The notes below the pieces were generated by a model. It made no database searches, was not told where the DNA came from, and saw nothing but the letters and a program-made list of their open reading frames with translations. The position numbers and the translations under genes were made by a program. Shown here in pieces: positions 22,083 through 34,438 of a stretch of 64,000 nt of DNA. The DNA is from Hymenopus coronatus. Lineage: Eukaryota > Arthropoda > Insecta > Mantodea > Hymenopodidae. Location: positions 287,355,784 to 287,419,783 of the forward strand of contig CM060900.1 of the NCBI GenBank assembly GCA_030762935.1. Direction: 5' to 3'. The first letter of the stretch is position 1. Each line of letters starts with the position of its first letter.

Positions 22083-22318
22083 TTTCATGACAATGTGAAA
22101 CTGCTCTACATCCTGCAACACCCGTTTTAATTTCTAACTGAAAAAAATGATTTGGTCGTTAAGGGACAGTAACAACAATAATAACCTTTATGATGAATAT
22201 AGCAATAATAGTTATGATTATAAAATAATAATACTAATCATAATGATGATGATGATAGTAATAACAATAACACTAATAATAACAATAACACTAATCATAA
22301 CGATACTGCTGCTGCTGC

Positions 22319-24804
<2,486 letters not shown>

Positions 24805-24944
24805 TTGACGTAATAAAAAATAAAATAACAATTTTGGTCATTTATGACTCGTTTTGGTGTTAGAATATAATGGTTATCACCCTTTTTATTATCCTCACCA
24901 TTTCTAAGTTTATAGCAACCAGCTTTTGAGTATCACTTTAACCT

Positions 24945-25985
24945 ATGGCGACCGGCGGTGTTATAACGCGTTCCAGCAGTCAAAATTTACGCTCAAATAC
25001 AAACGGTAAGGACAGTGAAACCCATTTAGAAGTGTTTTATAAGTCAGGAAACGTGATATCAACAAGTGCAAATGAAGGCAATGCAATCCAAGACGCAAGT
25101 GATAAAAATTTTAGTCCTGAAAATACGCAAATGCAACCGTCCACTTCGCACCCGGCACGTGATGCGGAAACAATAGCGTCGCTTCATATGGTAATAAATA
25201 TTCTACATAGAGATCTACTGAAAGCTCAAAAGTAAATAGATTCACTGAAAGAGGAGAATGAAGAACTGAAAAAGAAGATTGACTGTGACTGTAATAAACC
25301 AACTTTTGCGACGGTTACAAGGAAGCATTCAAAAATAGCGGTGAGTCGTTTATCAAAGGAACAAAACAAAGAAAACCTCGCGGATCACAACAGATTTGAA
25401 GTGCTGGATAAAATAGAAGAAACCAATGTTGAAGAGGAGATTAATGTGAATGTGCGAAATTTGGATGACACTATAAGTAAAAAGAAAGTGCTAGTCATAG
25501 GGGATTCGATTCTCAAATTTTCAGGTGAGGCATGTAGGGAAAAAGGCTATCAAGTGCGATGCTACCCAGGCATAAAACTGGCTGAGCTACGAGAAAAAGT
25601 GGAAAAAATGAATTTGAAGGACGAAAGTCCTGAAACAGTCCTGATACATGCAGGAACGAATGATATAAGACCGGGGATAAGAGCAGAATATATAATGGGG
25701 GAAACTTTAGATCTTGTAAGTAGCATCAGAACTCAAGTGCCTGACGCGAAAATTATAATCAGCGGTGTACTTAGAAGACGTGACGTGAACACAAAGAGGA
25801 TCATGAAAATTAACCAAGAACTAGACTGGATGTGTGCTGTGAAAAACTGCCTAATGGTTGACGGAAATTACTGGGTATATAATAGTGATTTTGCTAAGGA
25901 CGGAGTGCATTTAAACAGGAAGGGAACATTTAACTTTGGTAACTTATTGAATAATGCAATATATTCCGTGATAAAGGAAAACTAG
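24945..25985 (+). pseudogene. CR1-like ORF1: coiled coil plus SGNH-esterase-like domain, one nonsense codon
   Basis: A 346-codon frame from ATG 24945 to TAG 25983-25985, interrupted once by TAA at 25233-25235 (after LLKAQK). Residues around the stop form a coiled coil (SLHMVINILHRDLLKAQK, then IDSLKEENEELKKKID). From about residue 180 there is an SGNH/GDSL-hydrolase-like domain: KKVLVIGDSIL (block I Ser), LIHAGTNDIRPG (block III Asn), and AKDGVHLNRKG (block V Asp and His). Esterase-like ORF1 proteins are known in CR1-group LINEs, where they bind RNA and may act on lipids; their role in retrotransposition is not settled. The catalytic residues look intact. The stop falls in the middle of the coiled coil and would separate it from the esterase; an internal ATG at 25341 could still start the C-terminal part. 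Confidence 0.88.
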
Positions 25986-25996
25986 TAAGTAAGGAG

Positions 25997-28900
25997 GTGG
26001 ATGCTGTTTCACTTGTTACAGGTAATAAACATTGTAATTACTCCACTGATCATGAGAAACAAATAAATCATGTGGAAATAGGGTCATTAGATACTCATAA
26101 ATTAGTTGGGGAAATAAATTTTAAACAAGTTACAAATATAGTGAATAAAAATTATATTAATCTTTTTAATAGCAACAATGATGGTGAACGTACAATACAT
26201 AAGGTTGTAAACCAGTATGATGCAAACACTCTCCAAGTATTTCATTTGAACATACAATATTTAAGTAATAAAACAGCTGCTTTTGAACAGCTGCTAAATG
26301 AAGTAAAGCCAGAACTAGCTGTTGTAACACAGCATGGGTTAAACAAAGAGCAGATCAATTTATGTAAAATAAATGGTTACAAAATTGTTAGTAGCTTTGC
26401 TAGAACTACTTATAAGGGTGGAGGGGTTTTAATCTTGGCCACAAATGAAATAGATATATCAGAGTTTGTTGTAAATACATATCAGTTGGAAATGCATTTT
26501 GAAGTGGCAGCTGCAAAAATTAATATAAAACAGAAATCTATTTTATTACTGGGGATATACAGATCACCAAGTACTCCTTCGGAGCGCTTTGTTGATTATC
26601 TTGATGAATTTCTAGCTCAAGTTTGCACTAAATATAATCAGGTAATCTTGATGGGTGATTTTAACATAAATCTAGACCATACAAAAGGGGACTATAAGAA
26701 ACTTTACGAGTTATTTAACACTTATGGAATAAGGGATTTGATACACGAGCCTACAAGGGTAACACATTCATCATCATCTGTTATTGATCATATTGCCACA
26801 AACCTGAATTTTGAGGTAGTAAAAGCATACAATATAAACACTCACATTTCTGACCATTATGCTCAGTATGTGAAATTTAAGGGCTTAAATTACAGTAAAG
26901 AAAGCAATTATGAAATCAAAACTTTTCGTGATCTGAATGAAAAATGTATTGGTCATTTGATAGAATCCTTAACAGACGAAAATTGGGACATAGTATATAA
27001 TGCCAAAACTGTAGATGAAAAATGGAACCAGTTTTATAATGTATTTAGCACTCACTGTAATGCATGCTGTCCTATGAAAACCAAAAAGGTATATAAGAAT
27101 AGTTATGGCCATGTTAAACTTACCACAGAAATAATAAAACTAAAAAATGAAATGAAACATTTGTATGAATTGCATAAATCTAGTGGTAGTGTTACTTATA
27201 AATCAAAGTACAATATCATAAAAAAGAAATATCTCAAAAGCTTGGAAGATTTAAAAGTTAATGACTATAAAGAAAAGTTAAGTAAATCAGGGAATATTAG
27301 TAAAACTGCATGGGGCTTTGTAAATGTCGCTAGATCGGAAACAAAAGCACACAAAAATTTAGAACTCAGTATTGATGATGAAACTGTAAAAGAACCAAAC
27401 CTTGTATGTAATTTAATAAACAATTATTTCCTTAGTGTAGGAGAGAATTCTGCTGGCAGGAATACACAGCAGTCCTTTAAAAACACTGTAAAGTCATCAT
27501 TTTTTATTTATCCAGTATCTACAACAGAGATTCTAAATACAATAACTAAACTACCAAAAAAAGGCACAAGTGGATGGGATGAAATCAGTGTGATTCTCTT
27601 AAAACATTGTAAATATATTCTGGCCAGTCCCCTCGAACATCTAATAAACTTCTCTATTTTATGTGGTAAATTTCCAGAGTGTCTGAAACAGAGCCCACTA
27701 CATAAAAAAGGAAATGAGAATGACATAAATAACTACAGACCAATTAGCCTAACATCAGAAACAGCCAAGCTCTTTGAAAGGCTTTTATTAGGCCGGTTAT
27801 TAGATTTCTTAGACAAAAACAATATTATTGTAAATTTTCAGCATGGATTTAGGAAAGGTCGATCAACAGCTACTGCAATTAGTGAATTTATACATTTAGT
27901 CATTGAAAACCTTGAAAAAAATGATAAAGTAGGGTCCTTATTCTTTGATCTTTCAAAGGCCTTCGATTGCGTTGATCATGCGATACTATTACAAAAACTG
28001 GAGGCATATGGAGTAAGAGGCTTGGCGAGAGATTTGATCAGATCATATTTGGTTGACAGAAGACAATCAACACTATTGTACGATAAACAGGGCAAATCAG
28101 TAAGAAAAGTGCAATCAAAATTTAAACGTGTTATGTATGGCGTACCACAAGGATCAGTGTTGGGACCACTATTATTTATTTTATATGTAAATGACATACC
28201 AATCTCAAAAAATACAAATATAATAGCTTATGCAGATGATACTACTGCTGTATGTCAAGGGGCAAATGTAGATATATTAAAGGAGAGCTTACTGCAATCC
28301 ATTGACTCAGTTATTAACTACTTTAAACAAAATCAACTTGCATGCAACATGACAAAAACAACCTTAATTCATTTCTCACAGAGTAACAGAAACACCACGA
28401 ACTTCTCTTTACCGGTAAATGATAACAATATTCATGATGTAAGCGAACATAAATTTCTAGGAATAATTCTTGATAGAAAATTAACATGGGCTGGACATAT
28501 AAATCATATTTGTGACAAAATTAGTAAATCTGTGTATCTGCTACGTCATTTTAAAAACATCCTAGATGAGAAGGGGCTCAAAATGATTTATTATGGAGTT
28601 ATATACCCATATTTATTGTATGCGATAGAAATTTGGGGTTGTGCTGCTGCTACCCATATGGAAAGGTTATTTAGATTACAAAAACGGGCAGTCAGATTGA
28701 TTTTCAATATGAGCTCTCGTGAATCATGTAGGGGAATATTTAAAGATAAGCAGATATTAACGTTGTATTCTTTGTATGTCTTTAAAGTTGTAACCTATGC
28801 AGTTCAGAAACAAAACCTAAAAAATAGTAATATCCATAGTCATTACACCCGACACAATGATGATTATTTTCGGCAGGGGTTTAACAAAAATATCTCAAAA

Positions 28901-29038
28901 AAGGATCCAAATGTCATGGGTCTATTGCTTCATGCAAAACTACCTGCATATTTAAAATGTTCTAAAGGGAAACAATTTGAGAGTGCTCTGAAGAAGTATT
29001 TGATAACAAAGACATTGTATAGTATCAATGAACTATAA
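25997..29038 (+). CDS. CR1-like ORF2: AP-endonuclease and reverse transcriptase
   Basis: A 1013-codon open frame. The endonuclease spans about residues 75-300 (FHLNIQYLSN; GGGVLI; GIYRSPS; LMGDFNINLD; SVIDHIATN; ISDHYAQ). The reverse transcriptase spans about 500-830 (NNYRPISLTSETAKLFERLL; LFFDLSKAFDCVDH; GVPQGSVLGPLLF; AYADDTTAV), followed by the usual C-terminal region (RLFRLQKRAVRLIF). RT catalytic Asp residues are intact. Two oddities stand out. First, there is no ATG near the start: the frame opens at 25955, overlapping ORF1 in the -1 frame, and begins VDAVSL with GTG at 25997, so a lost ATG, frameshifting or reinitiation must be considered. Second, the endonuclease block normally carrying the catalytic Glu (consensus TE-x-W) reads VVTQHGL, with CAG at 26330-26332, which should abolish or weaken nicking. 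Expected function is target-primed reverse transcription of its own RNA. Confidence 0.95.
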   Translation: MDAVSLVTGNKHCNYSTDHEKQINHVEIGSLDTHKLVGEINFKQVTNIVNKNYINLFNSNNDGERTIHKVVNQYDANTLQVFHLNIQYLSNKTAAFEQLLNEVKPELAVVTQHGLNKEQINLCKINGYKIVSSFARTTYKGGGVLILATNEIDISEFVVNTYQLEMHFEVAAAKINIKQKSILLLGIYRSPSTPSERFVDYLDEFLAQVCTKYNQVILMGDFNINLDHTKGDYKKLYELFNTYGIRDLIHEPTRVTHSSSSVIDHIATNLNFEVVKAYNINTHISDHYAQYVKFKGLNYSKESNYEIKTFRDLNEKCIGHLIESLTDENWDIVYNAKTVDEKWNQFYNVFSTHCNACCPMKTKKVYKNSYGHVKLTTEIIKLKNEMKHLYELHKSSGSVTYKSKYNIIKKKYLKSLEDLKVNDYKEKLSKSGNISKTAWGFVNVARSETKAHKNLELSIDDETVKEPNLVCNLINNYFLSVGENSAGRNTQQSFKNTVKSSFFIYPVSTTEILNTITKLPKKGTSGWDEISVILLKHCKYILASPLEHLINFSILCGKFPECLKQSPLHKKGNENDINNYRPISLTSETAKLFERLLLGRLLDFLDKNNIIVNFQHGFRKGRSTATAISEFIHLVIENLEKNDKVGSLFFDLSKAFDCVDHAILLQKLEAYGVRGLARDLIRSYLVDRRQSTLLYDKQGKSVRKVQSKFKRVMYGVPQGSVLGPLLFILYVNDIPISKNTNIIAYADDTTAVCQGANVDILKESLLQSIDSVINYFKQNQLACNMTKTTLIHFSQSNRNTTNFSLPVNDNNIHDVSEHKFLGIILDRKLTWAGHINHICDKISKSVYLLRHFKNILDEKGLKMIYYGVIYPYLLYAIEIWGCAAATHMERLFRLQKRAVRLIFNMSSRESCRGIFKDKQILTLYSLYVFKVVTYAVQKQNLKNSNIHSHYTRHNDDYFRQGFNKNISKKDPNVMGLLLHAKLPAYLKCSKGKQFESALKKYLITKTLYSINEL

Positions 29039-29286
29039 TAATGTCCCTCTGTGTATATACAACTGATATGTAGTTTTAGTAAAATTTGTAACTATGCAGG
29101 TTGTCCATCTTTGTAATATTTGTTAATTAACATATTTTAAGTGTAGACTACTCTGGAGGAATGTAAAAATTGTAAATACATAATTGTAAATATGAATTTG
29201 TGACAATGTCAGAAACTGTATTGCAGTCTATTGACAATAAAGGTATTATTATTATATTATTATTATTATTATTGACATCAAAAACA

Positions 29287-30430
29287 AACTGTATAGGATC
29301 GTGATCTGAATAAAGTCTGGGCACAACACATGCTTTGCAATAACTTTCAATATTGGTGACTACATTATCAATACATGTTCCAGCGTCATGTTTTGTGCCG
29401 AGACGAGTAGGGCTATTAATTACATGTCTGAGACCAAAACTTGTAAATAAATTAATAAGATCATGTACTTCAATGGTGCTAGAACGAAAGTCAATATTAA
29501 AGTCAGCACTTAAAATGATGTTAACTGAGTTACCATATTTATGAAACAACATAGTAAAAAGGTCATTAAGATAAGTTAAGAAATTTGGTAAAATTTATTA
29601 TTTTATTATTTTGTTGTCAGGTACCCTGTAAAAATTGATACATATAAGATTCATATTTCGAATACACATCGAACAAGCTTCAAACTCAAATTGTCTAGCA
29701 ATGTTTTTAAGATTAATTCCCTTGCTAGCTACAATTCCATTGCGTATAAATATTGCAGAATCACCATGCATATTACTAGAACGCCTGCAATAACAATCGA
29801 CCCACATAAAATTAGGAATGTTCAATAAAACTAGTTCATCATAACATAACCAGTGTTTAGTAATGCACAAAATATGTACGTTTAGTTCATTCGTAAGAAT
29901 GGAAACGTAGTCAAGTTTATTCATTAAATTGTAAGAATTCCAGTATTGGACTCAGATATGAAATTGTAATCAACATTTTTATTAAAGCTGAGTCAAGCTG
30001 TTGCAGTGTTTGCAGTTTCCTGTTGCTCAGCATGCTGATCCAGTCTAAGTTTACCATAAAACTGAGAGACGAAACATCCTGCTGGCCAATATTTTAGGTT
30101 AAATATTTCATCAAACTATTGTTCCTCCACTTCAATATGAAAGGAAGCATATGTGTCATATTTAGTTTTTAATTTTGTGACTTTAAGTGGCTTCAGGTTA
30201 TAGTTCCTTAAATATTGCGCCATATCATCTTGGTAACATCAGGGGAGATCCTACTAACAAAAATTGCCTTTGTTTTCTGTGCAACTTTAATGCTGTTAGT
30301 GGCACTTGTTCCACACAACACTGGTTTAGGAGATGGCTTATTTACTAAATGTTTCTTCTTTTTACTTACTAACTCCACCCATTCGCCCGAAGGCTTTTTA
30401 GCTATAACTGCAACATTAGCTATAATATAT
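29287..30430 (-). pseudogene. old LINE (host element), ORF1 remnant and endonuclease part
   Basis: The 5-prime half of the LINE split by the insertion. Minus-strand pieces, right to left: an ORF1 remnant (KAIFVSRISPDVTK near 30240; then KPLKVTKLKTKYDTYASFHI near 30140, an RRM-like ORF1 block); then the endonuclease (HILCITKHWLCYDELV at 29850, where the family's catalytic Glu is replaced by Lys; FIRNGIVASKGIN; LSADFNIDF at 29510; CIDNVVTN at 29380; YSDHDPIQFVFDV at 29300). The reading stops exactly at the junction with the inserted element and resumes at about 24805 with the endonuclease-RT linker. Many frameshifts. The 5-prime limit is uncertain because AT-rich sequence follows. Confidence 0.8.
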
Positions 30431-30788
30431 TAATAAATATAAATAATAAATATTAAATTAATAATAATATTATTAATAATAATAATAAACGGTAAGTCTG
30501 ACTTTAAAGTTAATTAAAATCATTTTACAATAATATATAGGGATACATATTTCAATATAAATTGATTCCAATAACCATAGAATGCATATGCAGGGCTTCC
30601 GAGGCCTTATCATCTATTAATTCATGGGCCGTGGTATTGTTTTTAAAATGTGGTTACTAAGCTTCTATATACTTTTCAAATAAAGCCTTGGGAGACTTCG
30701 GTTACAAAAATTAATTATACATATAATTTATTTTTGACATATCAATTTTTTCATAAACACTCCCAGAACGAGTAAAATAATAATAATA

Positions 30789-30863
<75 letters not shown>

Positions 30864-31067
30864 CTTTGTGTGCCGGATTCGCATTCAACTTGTATTTTTG
30901 TAACACTTTGTTTGCCGTCTTGTGTATTTGTAAAACACTTAAAATAAAAAGATATCTGATGTGCTCTATTCACATAATTTCTATACCAGCTCTACAAACT
31001 ATAACTCCATGGCACGACAGCTCACAAGGAACCTTGACCTACCACCCAGCCGCTGAGTCCCCCATCT
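30431..31067. repeat. AT-rich spacer with (TAA)n microsatellite at 30776-30862
   Basis: No gene. The microsatellite is about 87 bp of TAA with one interruption. A second short AAT-rich patch lies at 30440-30490. Given the ATT-tailed LINEs nearby, it may mark the tail of another, now unreadable, LINE. Confidence 0.75.
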
Positions 31068-31322
31068 CGGCCCATAACAGACGTCATGGATGGAGTGCAG
31101 AATTGGAGGGTGAGACGTGGTCGTCGCTTCGAATCCCTCCCGGCCGGTTAATGCGGTCCTCATGACCTGGAGCCGCTACTTCTCCATCAAGTAGCTCCTC
31201 ACGAGGCTGAGTGCACCCCGATCCAGGTCTCCCAGCGGGGAAAAAATCCCACGCCCGTACTGGGAATCGAACCCAGGTCTGCCGCTTGTTAAGCAGCTGC
31301 GCTACCACCGCGCTAAGGAGAC
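31068..31322 (-). mobile_element. SINE family 5 (tRNA-derived)
   Basis: On the minus strand: CGCGGTGGTAGCGCAGCTGC (A-box region), GACCTGGGTTCGATTCCCAG (B box), then a body with GTGGGATTTTTTCCCCGC, GGTGCACTCAGCCTCGTGAG and CCAGGTCATGAGGACCGC. It is GC-rich compared with its surroundings. This is the only copy in the window, so its limits are approximate. Confidence 0.7.
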
Positions 31323-31609
31323 GACCAGTTCTACAAATTAGTCTTACAAAAGAATGTTTTGCCCATATCAGGTTAATCAAAATAAAATTTAACACAAATG
31401 GTCTTATTATTTTCTTCCTTCTAAGGAGAGGGGAAATAATGTAATACACTTGGCTAAAGCATAGTCCAGATTTTTAAATACTAGCTACTCTGTTAGAAAT
31501 TGAAGTACGGCTCTCTTTGCATGGCTGGGAGTAAAACAAGAGAGACAAAACGAAAGATGGTTTCACACTTGAGAAACATTTAATTGGTTTAACATTGCAA
31601 TTAATAACA

Positions 31610-32062
31610 TGGAATATCTCGGAAACTGCTAATTCTACAACAAAAGGTATATATGTAACATATACTGTGTGTTTTAACGATATCTATACTTTTTGTGTGG
31701 TAATTGTTTTGTCTACCTCTTAGGGTTTACCAGTTACGCAAAATTCATCCAGAATGAAGAGGTTTTCAGAGACTGTTCCCATAAAATTCAAGATATACAC
31801 TTTATTTGTCATGTAAATGACTTTAATATATTTAATCAAAATCATTAAAGCCATTTCTGAGAAAATTTTAAAATTTCAAAAATGTTCCGTGTGATAGGTA
31901 ATTTACGTGGGAAATTTCTTTAACATGTTTGTATCGCATCCTTGTAAGGTATCAAACGTAAATATCAAGTTTGGCATTTAACGGTATTTTCGATTCTGAG
32001 CTATACTGTGCACTCACATACACAGACCATGCACATTGACATGCTAGAGAAAGTAAAAAGCA
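31610..32062 (+). repeat. repeat family R1, copy 2
   Basis: Shares with 13190-13772 the blocks TTTTTGTGTGGTAATTG, CATCCAGAATGAA, AATTCAAGATATACACTTTA, GCCATTTCTGAGAAAAT and GTATCGCATCC, the ACACACAGACC tract, and the end AGAGAAAGTAAAAAG. The region before the end hairpin is shortened relative to copy 1. Confidence 0.7.
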
Positions 32063-32298
32063 GATAAAATCAACTAGAATGAACAACTATCACATGTTGG
32101 TAGCATTCTGTAATATATTTATAGATGTAACATCATGGAGCTCTAGGGCATTTTTAATTTAATTTACTTTTTAAGTTTCCCAGAATAAGGCCAGTTCAGC
32201 AGTGTATTTTCATACACCACATTTTTAATTACAAGAGAAATTAACGATGCAGGCATTAAGAACGCAATTATATAATAATTATAACTATGTAATAAATA

Positions 32299-32410
<112 letters not shown>

Positions 32411-32841
32411 ATCATCATTATTATTACTATCGGTAGCAGTAGTATGGGATTATAATAATGATCGCTTTCGTTGTTTTGCGCCCTAAAACCCCACTTATCA
32501 ACTTCATCATTAAGGATTACAAAATATTTGTCCTTGGATCCAGAAGTTAATGATTTAAACAAGAAAATGCAGCTTCATTTTCAATAAAAGGATAATCAGA
32601 CCCTATTGTCCAGCGTTTCATTCAACCACTTCACAGATGCCAGCAGGTTGCGACATTCACTTCCCACACCTCCATTGTATGATTCGAAAGAGCTGCTACT
32701 CATCTTTATTGTTATATTATGATCCTATTCTCGAACCATTAGTTTCTATAAAGATTCTCTGTCAGATTTAAGTTGGGTGATTTTGCCGGTCAATGTTTCC
32801 TTAAAACCACCCAATGATCAATCAGACGCTCTCTGGTTGTA

Positions 32842-33023
32842 TTTGAGGTGAGTCCCGCCTTGGGCATGGGTGTTATATGTTTGTGTATGTGTGTGTAAAA
32901 AGTAAAACAGAAATTCAGCAATCATACAGTAATCACAGTAAACAAATTAGGTAAATAAAGAGTAGGGTATACAGCGCCGGAGTCCCGATCAGACTCCGGA
33001 ACTGTATTTAAAAAAAAAAAAAA
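32842..33023 (+). mobile_element. SINE family 3, 5-prime-truncated copy
   Basis: Starts inside the tRNA-like head (after the B box) and matches 12390-12578 nearly base for base: CTTGGGCATGGGTGTTATAT, TAGGTAAATAAAGAGTAGGG, CGGAGTCCCGATCAGACTC, then an A tail (33009-33023). The 3-prime halves of the two copies differ at only a few positions, suggesting recent activity. Confidence 0.85.
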
Positions 33024-33502
33024 TGTCCTCAGCAGAATATACTACTCGAACAGGAAGCAGCATACAGTCTTCAGTACAGGGGCGTTTTCTGTAACGGAGT
33101 ATCTCTTTGAACTTTTTTTTTTTTTTTGCTTTGGTTTGTGCTCTGGTACGAATTGAATTGTTTCCGTTTTCCTTAAAGACAACGTCCAAGACGCGTTTCC
33201 CTTCCTCTGCTTAGAGGTTGGGTTCTCTGGTGACCGGGTCTTGTGGCTAGTGGGTTATTTGGTGCAAGAGACGCTGATTTCTTTTAACTTGCGTTTACCC
33301 GATGCGAGTATCTCTCGTATTTAGCTTCTCCAAAGTTCTTCTTAGGTTTTCCTTCTTCAGCTGACTAAAGTAAATTAACAAGCGGCTTTATTTTCTGTCT
33401 TGAATTAATTGTGATCATTAAAAGGGAGGCCTCTTACCTTGGATGGCCTGTTTCATCAGCTATATTCCATTTTGTGTTACGATTAAATTAGCATGTATAT
33501 CA

Positions 33503-33550
33503 GGGGCGGATTGTTATTAGGGGCCAGAGGGGTCGGGCCTAACCGATAAT
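33503..33550 (+). repeat. hAT-like terminal repeat candidate
   Basis: CAGGGGCGGATTGTTATTAG begins here, a sequence typical of hAT terminal inverted repeats, about 0.9 kb upstream of a hAT transposase pseudogene on the same strand. I could not find a matching right end or an 8-bp duplication, so the element's limits remain open. Confidence 0.4.
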
Positions 33551-33931
33551 AGCACGCAACTTGTTGGCATTTTAATTATATATGAAGAAATATCTTATTC
33601 AATTGTAACAATCATTACAAACAATAATTTATTACATCATGATTCTAAATGCTCACCGAAGCTTGCAACGCGCCATATGACAACGAACGCGCAGTGTTGT
33701 ACACGGAACAACCGCACCAGTCTTCTTGTCCTTTGGCCCGCGGTCACCCCTCAACCCTCCTCACAATTCACGTGTGCTATCTCTCTCGCTTATCTTCACT
33801 CCTCTTCCTATATCCACTGAGCAACGCTTTTTATGATTTATATTTTCCTTTTTCCCAGTTTCCCTATTTTCCCTTTGTTGACTTATTAGTTTACCCTTTG
33901 CGTTTTGCTTACAAATGCACATTTCATGTCG

Positions 33932-34216
33932 CCCTTCATGGTGTAATGTATACCATGCTAACTTCATATACCTAAGGTCGCGGGTTCAAACCCGGCGGGG
34001 GACGATGGATTTTTTTCGGGTATAAAAATCCTTAGCATGGTCTCCTTCGGAAGGGAAGTAAAGCCGTTGGTCCCGTGTCGTAGATCTACCGTATGTAAAA
34101 GAACCTCAAGCCTGATAGAGAGACCTCTGAGCAAAATTAAGCGATCTTTCACACCCATTTTAGAATGGGACGCTGAGAACCACAGTAGTTAAACAGCGTC
34201 CAAATAACATGCCATT
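33932..34216 (+). mobile_element. SINE family 1, full-length copy
   Basis: tRNA-like head (GGTGTAATGTATACCATGC; B box GGTCGCGGGTTCAAACCC) followed by the family body: GACGATGGATTTTTTTCGGG, AAAAATCCTTAGCATGG, AAAGAACCTCAAGCCTGATA, GAATGGGACGCTGAGAACCA, AAACAGCGTCC. It lies between the hAT-like end at 33503 and the hAT coding remnant at 34439, so it may be nested in that element. Confidence 0.85.
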
Positions 34217-34235
34217 TTGCACATTTTACAAAGAC

Positions 34236-34325
34236 ACAAACACCCATTCCAAAGGTAGGACTCAAACCCATGATCCCGTGCGCCACGAAACACCAAAGTT
34301 AGGCACTTGAGCGAGCGCGGCCACG
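34236..34325 (-). mobile_element. SINE family 3 head fragment
   Basis: On the minus strand it matches the tRNA-like head of the 12335 copy: GTGGCCGCGCTCGCTCAAG, ACTTTGGTGTTTCG, GGGTTTGAGTCCTACC and the start of the body (AATGGGTGTT). The rest of the SINE is absent. Confidence 0.7.
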
Positions 34326-34438
34326 GGGACCGGCAAGGTTGGGGCTACAGTCACCTGGCTCGTTACATAAAGTTTAGCATTCGTGTGATTGCTGTTGGAA
34401 TTTTAATTTTTTGGTGGACAAAGTGCTGTAATTTTAAA

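Larger units (their letters stand above)
24820..29271 (+). mobile_element. nearly full-length CR1-like LINE inserted in an older LINE
   Basis: About 4.45 kb: a 5-prime UTR (24820-24944), ORF1 with an esterase-like domain, ORF2 with endonuclease and reverse transcriptase, a 3-prime UTR ending ATTGACAATAAAGG, and an (ATT)n tail (29244-29271). An ORF1 with an SGNH-hydrolase-like domain and a microsatellite-like tail instead of poly(A) are CR1-group traits. Flanks beginning TTGAC (24805 and 29272) are a possible imperfect target duplication. On the minus strand, the sequence on each side belongs to one LINE coding region, so this is a nested insertion. ORF2 is fully open over 1013 codons, so the copy is young, but it carries disabling changes (see the two ORFs). 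Confidence 0.9.

Noticed and set aside
25971..25990. A canonical -1 frameshift site between ORF1 and ORF2
   Set aside because: GGAAAAC near 25976 does not fit the XXXYYYZ rule, and no stem-loop was evident. Frameshifting is kept only as a possibility.
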